Shown here: in pieces, positions 8,666 to 16,405 of the stretch
How the letters are laid out: the number at the start of each line of letters is the position of its first letter
How positions within the stretch are numbered: position 1 is the stretch's first letter
DNA from: JANYJZ01 sp964523395
Lineage (GTDB): Bacteria; Bacteroidota; Ignavibacteria; UBA10030; SZUA-254
Direction of reading: 5' to 3'
Assembly (NCBI GenBank): GCA_964523395.1
Contig: CAZFXS010000005.1
Coordinates: forward strand, 124,001-188,000
DNA: 64,000 nucleotides
The notes under the pieces: generated by a model
Database searches by the model: none
What the model was told of the DNA's origin: nothing
Seen by the model: the letters and a program-made list of their open reading frames with translations, nothing else
Translations under genes and position numbers: made by a program

Positions 8666-9553
8666 TCAATAATATATCTTTCCCTCTGCCGCTCGCAACG
8701 TATTCCTCATAAGCAGTGCAATCGTCATCGGGCCGACGCCGCCGGGAACGGGGGTAATCGCGCTAGCGACATTCGATGCCGAGGCGAAATGTACATCGCC
8801 AACCAGACGGTAACCGTTCTTTGCGGATGCGTCGTCAACCCGGTTAATGCCGACATCAATGACTACCGCGCCGGGTTTTATCATATCGCCGGTAATTGCT
8901 TCCGCCCTGCCGATTGCGGCAATAAGAATATCAGCTTGTCTGGTAAATTGTGTTATATCTTTTGAACCAGTATGCGCAATTGTGACAACGGCGTTCGCGC
9001 CTTTTTGTTTTTGCAATAAAATATTCAGCACCGGCTTGCCGACAATGTTGCTCCTTCCCACCACAACGACATGCTTGCCTGACGGATCGTTACCGCTTCG
9101 CAGCAACAACTCCTGAACACCAGCCGGCGTGCAAGGTTTCAGGCAATCCTGTCCGATGACAAGCCGTCCAACATTAATCGGGTGAAAGCCATCCACATCC
9201 TTACGGTAATCGATTGCGGTGAGAACTTTTTCCTCGTTGATGTGTTTGGAAAGAGGAAGCTGGACGAGGATACCGTGAATCCGCGGGTCGTAATTGAACT
9301 TGTTGATGAGATTCAGCAGAAACTCTTCGGAAGTTTCAGCGGGAAGTTTCTCGGTTACCGAATAAAAACCCATCTCCTCGCAGGCTTTTCCTTTCATCCG
9401 GACATACGCCTGTGAAGCAGGATTATCGCCAACCAAGATGAAAGCAAGTCCGGGCGTAATGCCGCGGCCTGTTTTTAGTTCTTCGGTTTCTCTCTTTACT
9501 TCGAGACGGATCTCGTCTGCTATTTTTTTACCGTCTATTATCGTTGCTGCCAT
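8666..9553 (-). CDS. folD: Methylenetetrahydrofolate dehydrogenase / methenyltetrahydrofolate cyclohydrolase
   Basis: 295 residues, standard FolD length. Family signatures are plain: YVRMKGKACEEMGF near residues 50-63 (with the catalytic Lys), GILVQLPLSKHIN near 94-106, KDVDGFHPINVGRL near 117-130, and the NAD(P)-binding VVVVGRSNIVGKP near 160-172, ending with TPVPGGVGPMTIALLM. The enzyme interconverts methylene-, methenyl- and formyl-tetrahydrofolate for purine and formyl-Met synthesis. No Shine-Dalgarno is obvious before the ATG. It lies 91 bp downstream of the ymdB-like gene on the same strand; this gap contains a short dispersed repeat. Confidence 0.97.
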   Translation of the reverse strand: MAATIIDGKKIADEIRLEVKRETEELKTGRGITPGLAFILVGDNPASQAYVRMKGKACEEMGFYSVTEKLPAETSEEFLLNLINKFNYDPRIHGILVQLPLSKHINEEKVLTAIDYRKDVDGFHPINVGRLVIGQDCLKPCTPAGVQELLLRSGNDPSGKHVVVVGRSNIVGKPVLNILLQKQKGANAVVTIAHTGSKDITQFTRQADILIAAIGRAEAITGDMIKPGAVVIDVGINRVDDASAKNGYRLVGDVHFASASNVASAITPVPGGVGPMTIALLMRNTLRAAEGKIYY

Positions 9554-9561
9554 AGAAATTA

Positions 9562-9601
9562 ACCACGGATGAACACTGAAACCACAAAGATCTACACGGA
9601 T
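9562..9601. repeat. Dispersed ACCACGGATGAACAC-type repeat
   Basis: AACCACGGATGAACACTGAA followed by ACCACAAAGATCTACACGGA. This matches a well-known style of bacterial intergenic reiteration of ACCACGGATGAACACGGAT words. It fills most of the space between the ymdB-like gene and folD. Confidence 0.55.
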
Positions 9602-9644
9602 TGATTGACACGCATATCACACATCCCACATCTCATATCGGCTG

Positions 9645-10442
9645 TTAGAATTTCGGATATGCAAAACTCTCAAACTTCAGCGCCTTCCCTGTTTCCGCAT
9701 CAGCCTGAAGGTAAACTCCGCATAGCCGGACATCATGAGACCCCATCTCATACTTGTACGGCGTTTGGTGCAGAAAGCGGCGAATGGCGATTTCTTTTTT
9801 CAGACCTATCACGGAATCGTACGGACCGCTCATGCCGACATCGGTAATGTATGCGGTCCCTCTCGGAAGAATGCGCGCGTCTGCGGTCTGGATATGCGTG
9901 TGCGTCCCGACCATACAGGAGATTCTTCCATCAAGATACCAGCCGAGTGCCACTTTTTCGGCAGTCGCTTCGGCATGCATATCGAGGAAAATCACTTTGG
10001 TCTGTTCCTGCATTTTGGCAACAGCCCAGTCGGCTTTCTTGAAAGGACAATCAATCGGTTGCATATAGACCCTGCCCTGCAGGTTGAGCACGCCGACCTT
10101 CCCCTTCTCTCCAAGATCGTACACGACAAATCCATTGCCGGGGTTTTCCGGGGGATAATTCAGGGGGCGAAGGACATTCCTGTTCGCCGAGAGGAGCTTC
10201 CGGGCATTCCAGTTGTCCCACAAATGATTGCCGCCGGTGATAACATGAACACCCATGGCAAAGACACGCGTTGCCATTTCTTCGTTGATGCCTTTCCCCT
10301 CGACAAGGTTTTCACCGTTCGCGATGCAGAAGTCAATTTCGTATTTCTGGATGTAGCTTTTGAGAATAGTTTCAGCGAGTTCAAGGCCGGGTTTGCCGAC
10401 GATATCGCCGATGAAAAGGATATTAAGAATTTTTTGGGACAT
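9645..10442 (-). CDS. ymdB: YmdB-family metallophosphoesterase (2',3'-cAMP phosphodiesterase-like)
   Basis: 265 residues, usual YmdB size. The metal-binding motifs of the calcineurin-like fold are in order: ILFIGDIVGKPG near residues 8-19, ANGEN near 41-45, ITGGNHLWDN near 68-77, DMHAE near 153-157 and GTHTHIQTAD near 178-187, then ITDVGMSGP. B. subtilis YmdB hydrolyses 2',3'-cyclic nucleotides and affects RNase Y, biofilm and motility; whether that role holds here is unknown. It faces the E1 gene across a 325-bp divergent region. Confidence 0.9.
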   Translation of the reverse strand: MSQKILNILFIGDIVGKPGLELAETILKSYIQKYEIDFCIANGENLVEGKGINEEMATRVFAMGVHVITGGNHLWDNWNARKLLSANRNVLRPLNYPPENPGNGFVVYDLGEKGKVGVLNLQGRVYMQPIDCPFKKADWAVAKMQEQTKVIFLDMHAEATAEKVALGWYLDGRISCMVGTHTHIQTADARILPRGTAYITDVGMSGPYDSVIGLKKEIAIRRFLHQTPYKYEMGSHDVRLCGVYLQADAETGKALKFESFAYPKF

Positions 10443-10490
10443 GATTCAGATATCAGTATTCAGAGTAAATCAAAGATTAAATAATATTTT

Positions 10491-10530
10491 TTACCGCAGA
10501 GACGCAGAGCTCGCTGAGAATCGCAAAGCA
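10491..10530 (+). repeat. Dispersed CGCAGAGACGCAGAG-type repeat
   Basis: TTACCGCAGAGACGCAGAGC followed by TCGCTGAGAATCGCAAAGCA, closely matching the 7421-7460 copy in reverse orientation. Confidence 0.75.
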
Positions 10531-10634
10531 TATTCTTCTGCGTTGCTTCCTGCCAGAGCGCAGGGCAACCCGGCACAGGCTCTAGATTATTCTTTGTTAA
10601 CAGTTTGCTTGATTTCGGCTGAAATATAGCAAAA

Positions 10635-10663
10635 TTTGTCTTAACAAAAAATTTTTCTATCTT
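10635..10663 (+). promoter_or_regulatory. Candidate sigma70-like promoter for the E1 gene
   Basis: TTGTCT (10636-10641), a 16-bp AT-rich spacer and TATCTT (10658-10663). The same DNA also fits the Bacteroidota consensus TTTG-N19-TAnnTTTG with one mismatch (TTTG 10635-10638, TATCTTTA 10658-10665). It would start transcription about 95 bp before the ATG of the E1 gene. Confidence 0.4.
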
Positions 10664-10712
10664 TATTGTGGTATTTTTGTTGGGTCAGTTTGTGTAAATG
10701 ACCCCACCCTAC

Positions 10713-10735
10713 CCCTCCCCTTCGTAAGGGGAGGG
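10713..10735. repeat. Short perfect hairpin, CCCTCCCCTT-type
   Basis: CCCTCCCCTT, loop CGT, AAGGGGAGGG: a perfect 10-bp stem. Related hairpins occur at 36552-36582 and 40503-40526. It lies 32 bp before the E1 start and could shape the leader mRNA or be a portable repeat. Confidence 0.6.
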
Positions 10736-10767
10736 AATACTGTTTTCTAAAATAAAGCAGGAAGTTT

Positions 10768-12858
10768 ATGGCTCGAAAAGAAGTCAATACTGTAACAGAA
10801 CCAAAGAAATCAAACCTTCTTCCTCTTTCCGACAGCGGAATCTCAGTCCATCCGAAAACTTTGAAACGATGGTATGAATTAATCCACCTCGGCAGACAGC
10901 TTGATCTGAAGGCGGCAAATTATGTACGCCAGGCGAAAGGCTGGTCATACCAGTCTTCATGCGCGGGACACGAAGGCATTCAGCTTATTCTTGGACTTTC
11001 ATTCAGACAGAACAAAGATTTTCTTTTTTCTTACTACAGAGATTTACTTACCTGTCTCGCAGCAGGACTGACTATTGAAGAAATCATCCGTAACGGATTA
11101 TCGAAAGCGACTGATGTCGGTTCCGGCGGGCGGCATATGAGCAATCATTTTTCCAAGCCCTCGATTCGTTTGCAGAATGTTTCGTCAGCGACAGGCAATC
11201 ATTCACTGCACGCGGTAGGTGTTGCACGTGCGATTAAAAAATATGAAGGGGACGAAATCGCGTTTGCCAGTTTCGGAGATTCCTCGGTGTCGGAAGGATA
11301 TGTCTATGAAGCTGTGAGCGGAGCGGCAAGAGAGCTACTCCCTGCTGTATTCGTTATCCAGAGCAACCGCTATGGAATTTCAGTGCCGATAAGCGAACAG
11401 GCGGCTAATGAAGATGTGGCAGATAATTTTACCGGATTTAAAACCGTAAAGATCGTCAAAGTTGATGGGACAAACGTATTTGATTCCTGGCGCGGGATGC
11501 AGGAAGCGCTGGATTATGTGAAAGCCGGCGATGGCCCGGCGATTGTCAACGCGCAATGTGTTCGGATGAACTCGCACAGCAATTCGGACCGTCAGGAGCT
11601 CTACCGCTCCCCCGAGGAAATCACAGACGCGCAACGTTTCGACCCTGTTGCACGGTTCCGTAATTACCTTATATCGAAAGGCGAGTTCACAGAGGACGCA
11701 ATTTCGGAAATTGAAAATAAGAATAACCGTGCCATCGAAGAAGCGGCGCTCGCAGTCGAAAATGAACCGGATCCCGATCCGACAACCGCGACCCAATTTG
11801 TTATCCCTTCTGCTTATGATCATGCGCATGAAGATGCCGAACATCCGCAGGCCGATACTCCCGCGCTAACCCTTCGCGAAGCGATTAACGAAACGCTGAA
11901 GGAAGAATTCCGCAGGAATCAGAACACATTTTTATGGGGACAGGACGTCGCCTCAAAAGAAAAAGGGGGCGTGTTTAACGTTACAAAGGGAATGTTACAG
12001 GAATTTACGGGCAAACGGATATTCAACGCTCCGATCGCCGAAGATTTTATAGTTGGAACGGCAAATGGTTTCACGCGCTACCGCGATGATATCTGGGTTG
12101 TCATTGAAGGCGCACAGTTTGCCGATTATCTCTGGCCCGCGATGGAGCAGATTATCGAGTGCTCGCATGAGTATTACCGTACCAACGGGCAATTCGCGCC
12201 GAATATCGTGATGCGCCTCGCTTCCGGCGGCTACATTGGCGGCGGATTGTACCACTCACAAAGTTTAGATGCGACGTTCGCAACAATACCGGGCATCCGC
12301 ATCGTTATGCCGTCATTTGCTGATGACGCGATTGGTTTGATGAGGATGTCGATGCGCAGCCGTGGCTTCACGGTATTCATTGAAAATAAATTTCTTTACA
12401 ATCAGTTCTTTACCAAAACAGCGCGCCCGTCGGTCAATCACGTGGTTCCATTCGGTAAAGCAAAAGTGCGCCGGGAAGGATCAGACATCAGCATCGTAAC
12501 ATGGGGAACGCCGGTGCATTTTGCGCTTCGCGCCGCGGCAAAACTCGCGGATGAGCATAACGTGAGCGCTGAGGTAGTTGATCTGCGCTGCCTCAATCCT
12601 CTCGATACCGATGCAATTCTGCAGACGGTAAAGAAAACCGGAAGACTGCTCGTAGCTCACGAACATCCGATGTTCGGCGGGTTTGGCGGAGAGGTTGCAT
12701 CGTTAGTTTCAGAACATGCCTTCCAGCATCTTGATGCGCCCGTTATGCGCGTCGGGTCAAAGCATTCACCGGTGCCGTTCTCACGTATTCTCGAACACGC
12801 CATCCTCCTCCAGGAAGACGATATTTATCAGGCAGCAGTGAAGTTAGCGGCGTTTTAG
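10768..12858 (+). CDS. 2-oxoacid dehydrogenase E1, fused alpha and beta subunits (branched-chain type)
   Basis: 696 residues. The first half (about 30-340) is the E1 alpha subunit: YYRDLLTCLAAGLTIEEI, GRHMSNHF, and a thiamine-diphosphate segment FASFGDSSVSEG through QSNRYGIS. A linker near 345-375 (rich in His, Glu and Asp) joins the E1 beta subunit (about 375-696) with FNAPIAEDFIVGTANGFTRY, RLASGGYIGGG, LRCLNPLDTDAI and AHEHPMFGGFGGEV. Such fusions are usually annotated as 2-oxoisovalerate dehydrogenase. It decarboxylates branched-chain 2-oxoacids and passes the acyl group to an E2 lipoyl enzyme, which is not in this window. RBS AGGAAG precedes the ATG. A strong terminator follows. Pyruvate or acetoin as substrate cannot be excluded. 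Confidence 0.88.
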   Translation: MARKEVNTVTEPKKSNLLPLSDSGISVHPKTLKRWYELIHLGRQLDLKAANYVRQAKGWSYQSSCAGHEGIQLILGLSFRQNKDFLFSYYRDLLTCLAAGLTIEEIIRNGLSKATDVGSGGRHMSNHFSKPSIRLQNVSSATGNHSLHAVGVARAIKKYEGDEIAFASFGDSSVSEGYVYEAVSGAARELLPAVFVIQSNRYGISVPISEQAANEDVADNFTGFKTVKIVKVDGTNVFDSWRGMQEALDYVKAGDGPAIVNAQCVRMNSHSNSDRQELYRSPEEITDAQRFDPVARFRNYLISKGEFTEDAISEIENKNNRAIEEAALAVENEPDPDPTTATQFVIPSAYDHAHEDAEHPQADTPALTLREAINETLKEEFRRNQNTFLWGQDVASKEKGGVFNVTKGMLQEFTGKRIFNAPIAEDFIVGTANGFTRYRDDIWVVIEGAQFADYLWPAMEQIIECSHEYYRTNGQFAPNIVMRLASGGYIGGGLYHSQSLDATFATIPGIRIVMPSFADDAIGLMRMSMRSRGFTVFIENKFLYNQFFTKTARPSVNHVVPFGKAKVRREGSDISIVTWGTPVHFALRAAAKLADEHNVSAEVVDLRCLNPLDTDAILQTVKKTGRLLVAHEHPMFGGFGGEVASLVSEHAFQHLDAPVMRVGSKHSPVPFSRILEHAILLQEDDIYQAAVKLAAF

Positions 12859-12869
12859 GTATAAAAAGT

Positions 12870-12921
12870 AAGACATCCGATTTCTTTCAGAGATAAACTG
12901 AGAGTAGAAATCGGATGTCTT
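12870..12921. terminator. Strong hairpin terminator between convergent genes
   Basis: AAGACATCCGATTTCT (12870-12885) pairs perfectly over 16 bp with AGAAATCGGATGTCTT (12906-12921) around a 20-nt loop. It lies 12 bp after the E1 stop and before the end of the convergent T9SS protein gene, so it can serve both strands; the A-run before and T-run after the stem are short. Confidence 0.75.
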
Positions 12922-12924
12922 TGA

Positions 12925-12948
12925 GATCCCGCCAGAAGAAGGCGGGAT
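12925..12948. terminator. Second short hairpin, ATCCCGCC type
   Basis: ATCCCGCC, loop of 7 nt, GGCGGGAT. It sits immediately after the large stem and two bases before the stop of the minus-strand gene. It may back up termination or be a portable repeat. Confidence 0.5.
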
Positions 12949-12950
12949 AA

Positions 12951-14390
12951 TCATTTCAACAGCGTCATCTTCTTTGTTTGCACAAAGTCATCCGCCTGCA
13001 TGCGGTAGAGATACAATCCGCTCGGCAATCCTTCTCCCTCGAACTCAACATTGTATGTCCCTGCTTCTTTCTCAACATTATCGAGAAGAACCGCAACCTG
13101 CTGACCCAGCAGATTATAAACAATAATGCTCACCTGCACAGTACGCGGAAGATCAAATGCAATAGACGTCACCGGATTAAACGGATTAGGATAATTTTGT
13201 TTGAGCGCGAATTGTTTGGGAAGCTCTTTCTCGGTCATCCCCTCTGCAACGAGTTTTAATCCAACAGCTTTCCCTTTCGTGAGCGTTACACTGCGGTCAT
13301 CGGCAAATGAAATCCGTTCCGCTTTTTTGGAAGACGAAGAGATCGCTTCCAGAGCGTAGGTGTTGTCGCCCGGACGGCCGTTCCATTTAATGGTTAACGG
13401 ATACTCTGCGCCCGCAATGGCAATCGGAAATTCCTGCCGCTTTCCTTTTTCACCGGCAACAACGGCCAGGGAACTCTGCGATTCATAACGAACATCAAAC
13501 ATTCCAGAAGGCGGAGGAGGGGGAAGTTCAAACACACCACCATCGATTTCAGCATCTTCCGGCGAAACATAGAGGATCCGCTCTCTGCCAAGGTTATCTT
13601 TTACCGATAAGAACGAAAGATTTTCCCGCGCGGCTATTTCCGCGGAGGTTTCCTTGCTTTTGCTCACTTCCGCTTTTGTCACAGCAACCATTGGCTCGAT
13701 TGAAGACGCCGCCCTGATAACGAGCCCACCCGCATTATCCACTTTAATCCAGTATCCCAGTCCAGGTTTTAATGTGTCTTCAGGATAGTAACCGATTCCG
13801 CCGGTAAACCCGAACGCCGCAGAAAGAATCAGAAATTTTCCTGTCGTGGTGATATCCGAGACAAGCGCGGGATACGATATCGAGCCGATCATGTTCCACC
13901 CTGAAGAAACCGGGATGGTATCCCGATTGGTTGAAGTCCCATTAAATGTTACTGATTGAATGGAGGGAAACTTCAGCCAATACGCGATGCCCGTAGCAAG
14001 TGTATCTTCAGCCGCATAGCCGGTCGGCGGAGGATAATAGGCAAAAGCATTTGAAGTGGCAGTCGGAAACAACACCGATTTTGACAAAACCTCCGGAAGC
14101 ACCGGCAATGAAATAAGGTTCCATGCTGTACCCATGGTGATATCAAGGATACTGGTCGTCCCCGAGAGCGAACGGGAGCCCGGAAGATAGCCGCCTTCAA
14201 GTGTAAAGTTTGTCCCGGCTGTTGTTCCGGCTGCCGGTTGTCCAATTGATGACGACAGCGTAAAATCTCCGCCGGCAGATTTTCCTCCTCCTCCATCCTG
14301 CGTTGACCATGGAAGCTGAGGAGACTGTCCGTAGAGAACCTTCGCCCCGATGAGCAACAGCAGCACTGTTGCACATAGTTTTGTTTTCAT
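12951..14390 (-). CDS. Secreted surface protein with T9SS type A sorting domain
   Basis: 479 residues. Residues 1-21 are a signal peptide (ends LYGQ). Residues 30-70 hold a Gly-rich motif, DGGGGKSAGGDFTLSSSIGQ, typical of exported proteins in this group. Residues about 85-230 contain two repeats of the form GWN-(L/M)-I ... GYW-(L/I)-K, a beta module also seen at the end of the phosphoesterase at 60029-61372. The final 80 residues are a T9SS sorting domain: FALKQNYPNPFNPVTSIAF, VYNLLGQQV, GLPSGLYLYRM and KKMTLLK. The protein should be carried through the outer membrane by the Por system and anchored or released. Upstream, same strand, is the S74-tailed protein. Biological role unknown. Confidence 0.85.
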   Translation of the reverse strand: MKTKLCATVLLLLIGAKVLYGQSPQLPWSTQDGGGGKSAGGDFTLSSSIGQPAAGTTAGTNFTLEGGYLPGSRSLSGTTSILDITMGTAWNLISLPVLPEVLSKSVLFPTATSNAFAYYPPPTGYAAEDTLATGIAYWLKFPSIQSVTFNGTSTNRDTIPVSSGWNMIGSISYPALVSDITTTGKFLILSAAFGFTGGIGYYPEDTLKPGLGYWIKVDNAGGLVIRAASSIEPMVAVTKAEVSKSKETSAEIAARENLSFLSVKDNLGRERILYVSPEDAEIDGGVFELPPPPPSGMFDVRYESQSSLAVVAGEKGKRQEFPIAIAGAEYPLTIKWNGRPGDNTYALEAISSSSKKAERISFADDRSVTLTKGKAVGLKLVAEGMTEKELPKQFALKQNYPNPFNPVTSIAFDLPRTVQVSIIVYNLLGQQVAVLLDNVEKEAGTYNVEFEGEGLPSGLYLYRMQADDFVQTKKMTLLK

Positions 14391-14428
14391 AAGATTAGTT
14401 TTCCAATAAAGTGAACGTCAATAGTGAG

Positions 14429-16054
14429 TTATTTATTGCTTGCCGTCGTGACTGTCGCTGTCCGTTCCGATCGCCGCATCATCTCTTCGATGCGTTGAAT
14501 CTTTACCGACAGCGCCTCATATTGATTTTTCACTTTTCGTAATTCGACATTTTCTGCCTGCGTGGCTGCTACTTGTTTGTTGAGATTTTCAATAAGCTGT
14601 TCTTGTTCCTGAACGGCCTTAATGAGCACCGGTATCAGTTCTGTGTATGAAAGTGCTAGTGTTTTATCGGCATCATTTCCTTCTTTAACAATTTCATTGA
14701 TAACAGGGCGCACTTCCTGCGCGATCAAGCCAAGCTTTGTCCCCTGTTCCGGCGAATTCTTCCATGTATAACTTACGGGCCGGAGTTTCATCACTTCGCT
14801 CAGGCCGTAGGAAAGTTCATTAATGTTTTCTTTAAGCCTGATATCTGACGAACTATTAACAGCATTGATCGTGTACACATCCCTCCAACGCCATGTAGAT
14901 GTTCCCAAGTCATATGTATTGCTGGAGTTTGGAATAAAGTTCCTTGAGGAGATATTATACTCATTTCCAAAATACATCAAACCGTTTGCGGATTGATTGT
15001 CAATATCGTTTGCATATCCTATTTGCAGAAAGGAACCATAATTCAGAAACTGATAATCCTCTTGCGAAATACTCGATCTTTTAAGTTCAAAAGAAACATC
15101 ATTGTTATCGGTTGATGTCAAACGCAATGTTTGCAGACCTGTCCCCGCCATCTCCATATTCGTCGCCGGCGTCAAAGTTCCGAATCCAGCTTTACCTTCG
15201 CGTGAATTGAGAATGAATTTTCCCGTGCCGGAACTGTCATACAGTCTAAGATTTCCCCGATACAGTTCAAAGCTCATTGAAGGATTTGCCTGATTTCCAT
15301 GCACGAATTCTACAGCATCGCCAAACTTTCCGTCTGAATCAAAATCACGGTATTGAATGCCCCACGTGGGATATGTTTCAGAGTGACCGATCCACATACG
15401 TTTAGCATTCACATTATCCATTCCCGCGGTCATGAGTGGTGAGGTTCCCGGAGAGAAGACTGTGCGTCCATTGTTCATATAAACATTTCCGTTCGATAAC
15501 AACATATTGCCGTTGGCAATGTGGAGTTTCTCAGTCGGGGATGCAGTTCCAATTCCGACACTGGCGTACGGGACATAGATATCATAATTATTTGTCTGCC
15601 AGGGACCCAATGCATATGCCGCAGCAGTGAGCTGCGTGCGGGGAGAGAATGTCACTGTGCCTGAAATTCCGGGACCAGCCAAAGCGCTGACTTCCAGATA
15701 ATTTATTTCATAAAAGAAATTCGGCAGTGTTGTGATAGAGCCGAGACGGACGGTAAACGTCCCCTTAGAGACGGTAACACCAGAATGTGTTTCCGTCCAT
15801 AATGTTCCTCCACCGACCGGAAAATAGAAAAGGTCAAATTGCAGGTCGTACGTACCATCGGCAGCAGGAACACCGGCCGACGTAGTCAGTAAGCCCTGAT
15901 ATGAAATTTCACGGGGAAACGGCGTAAAACCCGCTGACTCGTTTGTTTGCCTTGCCGATCCGGCATCCGGCACAGTGCCGGAAACCTGCTGTGCTACTAA
16001 ACTCCCGCTACAAATAACCAGACAGAAAAGAACAATCTTTACGACGCGAATCAT
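14429..16054 (-). CDS. Exported tail-fibre-like protein with S74 intramolecular chaperone domain
   Basis: 541 residues from the preferred ATG at 16054, which has AAGGGG about 9 nt upstream; an ATG 18 bp further out (16072) lacks this. Residues 1-22 form a signal peptide (ends LVAQQ). A beta-rich region follows (YQGLLTTSAGVPAADGTYDL, FSPRTQLTAAAYALGP), then fibre-type repeats. Near residues 400-440 lies the self-cleaving endosialidase-type chaperone: SSSDIRLKENI, where Ser and the Asp/Lys pair are the expected catalytic residues, then LRPVSYTWK and LGLIAQEVRPV. The last 80 residues are coiled coil. Such proteins trimerise, fold and shed the tail. Found in phage fibres and also in many secreted proteins of this phylum; no other phage gene is near. 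A clear promoter lies upstream. Confidence 0.85.
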   Translation of the reverse strand: MIRVVKIVLFCLVICSGSLVAQQVSGTVPDAGSARQTNESAGFTPFPREISYQGLLTTSAGVPAADGTYDLQFDLFYFPVGGGTLWTETHSGVTVSKGTFTVRLGSITTLPNFFYEINYLEVSALAGPGISGTVTFSPRTQLTAAAYALGPWQTNNYDIYVPYASVGIGTASPTEKLHIANGNMLLSNGNVYMNNGRTVFSPGTSPLMTAGMDNVNAKRMWIGHSETYPTWGIQYRDFDSDGKFGDAVEFVHGNQANPSMSFELYRGNLRLYDSSGTGKFILNSREGKAGFGTLTPATNMEMAGTGLQTLRLTSTDNNDVSFELKRSSISQEDYQFLNYGSFLQIGYANDIDNQSANGLMYFGNEYNISSRNFIPNSSNTYDLGTSTWRWRDVYTINAVNSSSDIRLKENINELSYGLSEVMKLRPVSYTWKNSPEQGTKLGLIAQEVRPVINEIVKEGNDADKTLALSYTELIPVLIKAVQEQEQLIENLNKQVAATQAENVELRKVKNQYEALSVKIQRIEEMMRRSERTATVTTASNK

Positions 16055-16334
16055 GGCGAGTACCCCTTGCAATTATGATTATAATAAGGAACTATGCATT
16101 TATACTCATATCAATATTTCATATAATCTGCACTATCGATTCATTGTTTCCGGCAAGAGTATAGAAAACTTTGGAAGGAATGTCAAGAGATAGTTTCAAA
16201 TAGCTCCATAAGCAATTATATAGCAAATGGTTAGGGTGAAAAAAAATACTCGAAATGATCTAACTTTTTAGGGAAATTTTTTAAAGGATGCGGATTTCAG
16301 CCTTTAGGCGCGGTTGCTACTACCAGAAAAAAAC
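16055..16334. other. Promoter region of the S74-tailed protein; no gene seen
   Basis: AT-rich stretch holding the minus-strand promoter at 16158-16186 and about 100 nt of untranslated leader. Nothing else recognisable apart from the ispG terminator further right. Confidence 0.5.
16158..16186 (-). promoter_or_regulatory. Near-consensus sigma70-type promoter
   Basis: On the minus strand TTGACA (16186-16181), a 17-bp spacer, then TATACT (16163-16158). Both boxes are within one base of the E. coli consensus. Start of transcription would be near 16150, leaving a leader of about 95 nt before the S74-tailed protein gene. Confidence 0.75.
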
Positions 16335-16386
16335 AAGACCTCCGGTTTCTGCAAAAAATTAATTGCTGATAGAAAGCGGAGGTCTT
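16335..16386 (-). terminator. Rho-independent terminator of ispG
   Basis: On the minus strand AAGACCTCCG ... CGGAGGTCTT form a 10-bp perfect outer stem around an inner imperfect stem, followed by GTTTTTTTCTGG. It begins 20 bp after the ispG stop. The plus-strand side also has T-rich DNA (CTTATTTTTTT), so it may act in both directions. Confidence 0.8.
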
Positions 16387-16405
16387 CTTATTTTTTTAAT
16401 TTTTG

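Larger units (their letters stand above)
10443..10767. other. Divergent intergenic region with repeats and one promoter candidate
   Basis: 325 bp between the ymdB-like gene (minus) and E1 (plus). It contains a CGCAGAGACGCAGAG-type repeat (10491-10530), a promoter-like pair for the plus strand (10635-10663) and a short C/G-rich hairpin (10713-10735). No gene was found. Confidence 0.6.

Noticed and set aside
9735..10484. 249-codon plus-strand ORF opposite the ymdB-like gene
   Set aside because: It has no signal, domain or RBS, and its peptide mirrors the codons of the well-supported minus-strand YmdB gene.
14429..16054. Prophage tail-fibre region
   Set aside because: The S74 chaperone domain alone suggests phage, but the protein has a Sec signal peptide and no phage structural, integrase or lysis genes are nearby.
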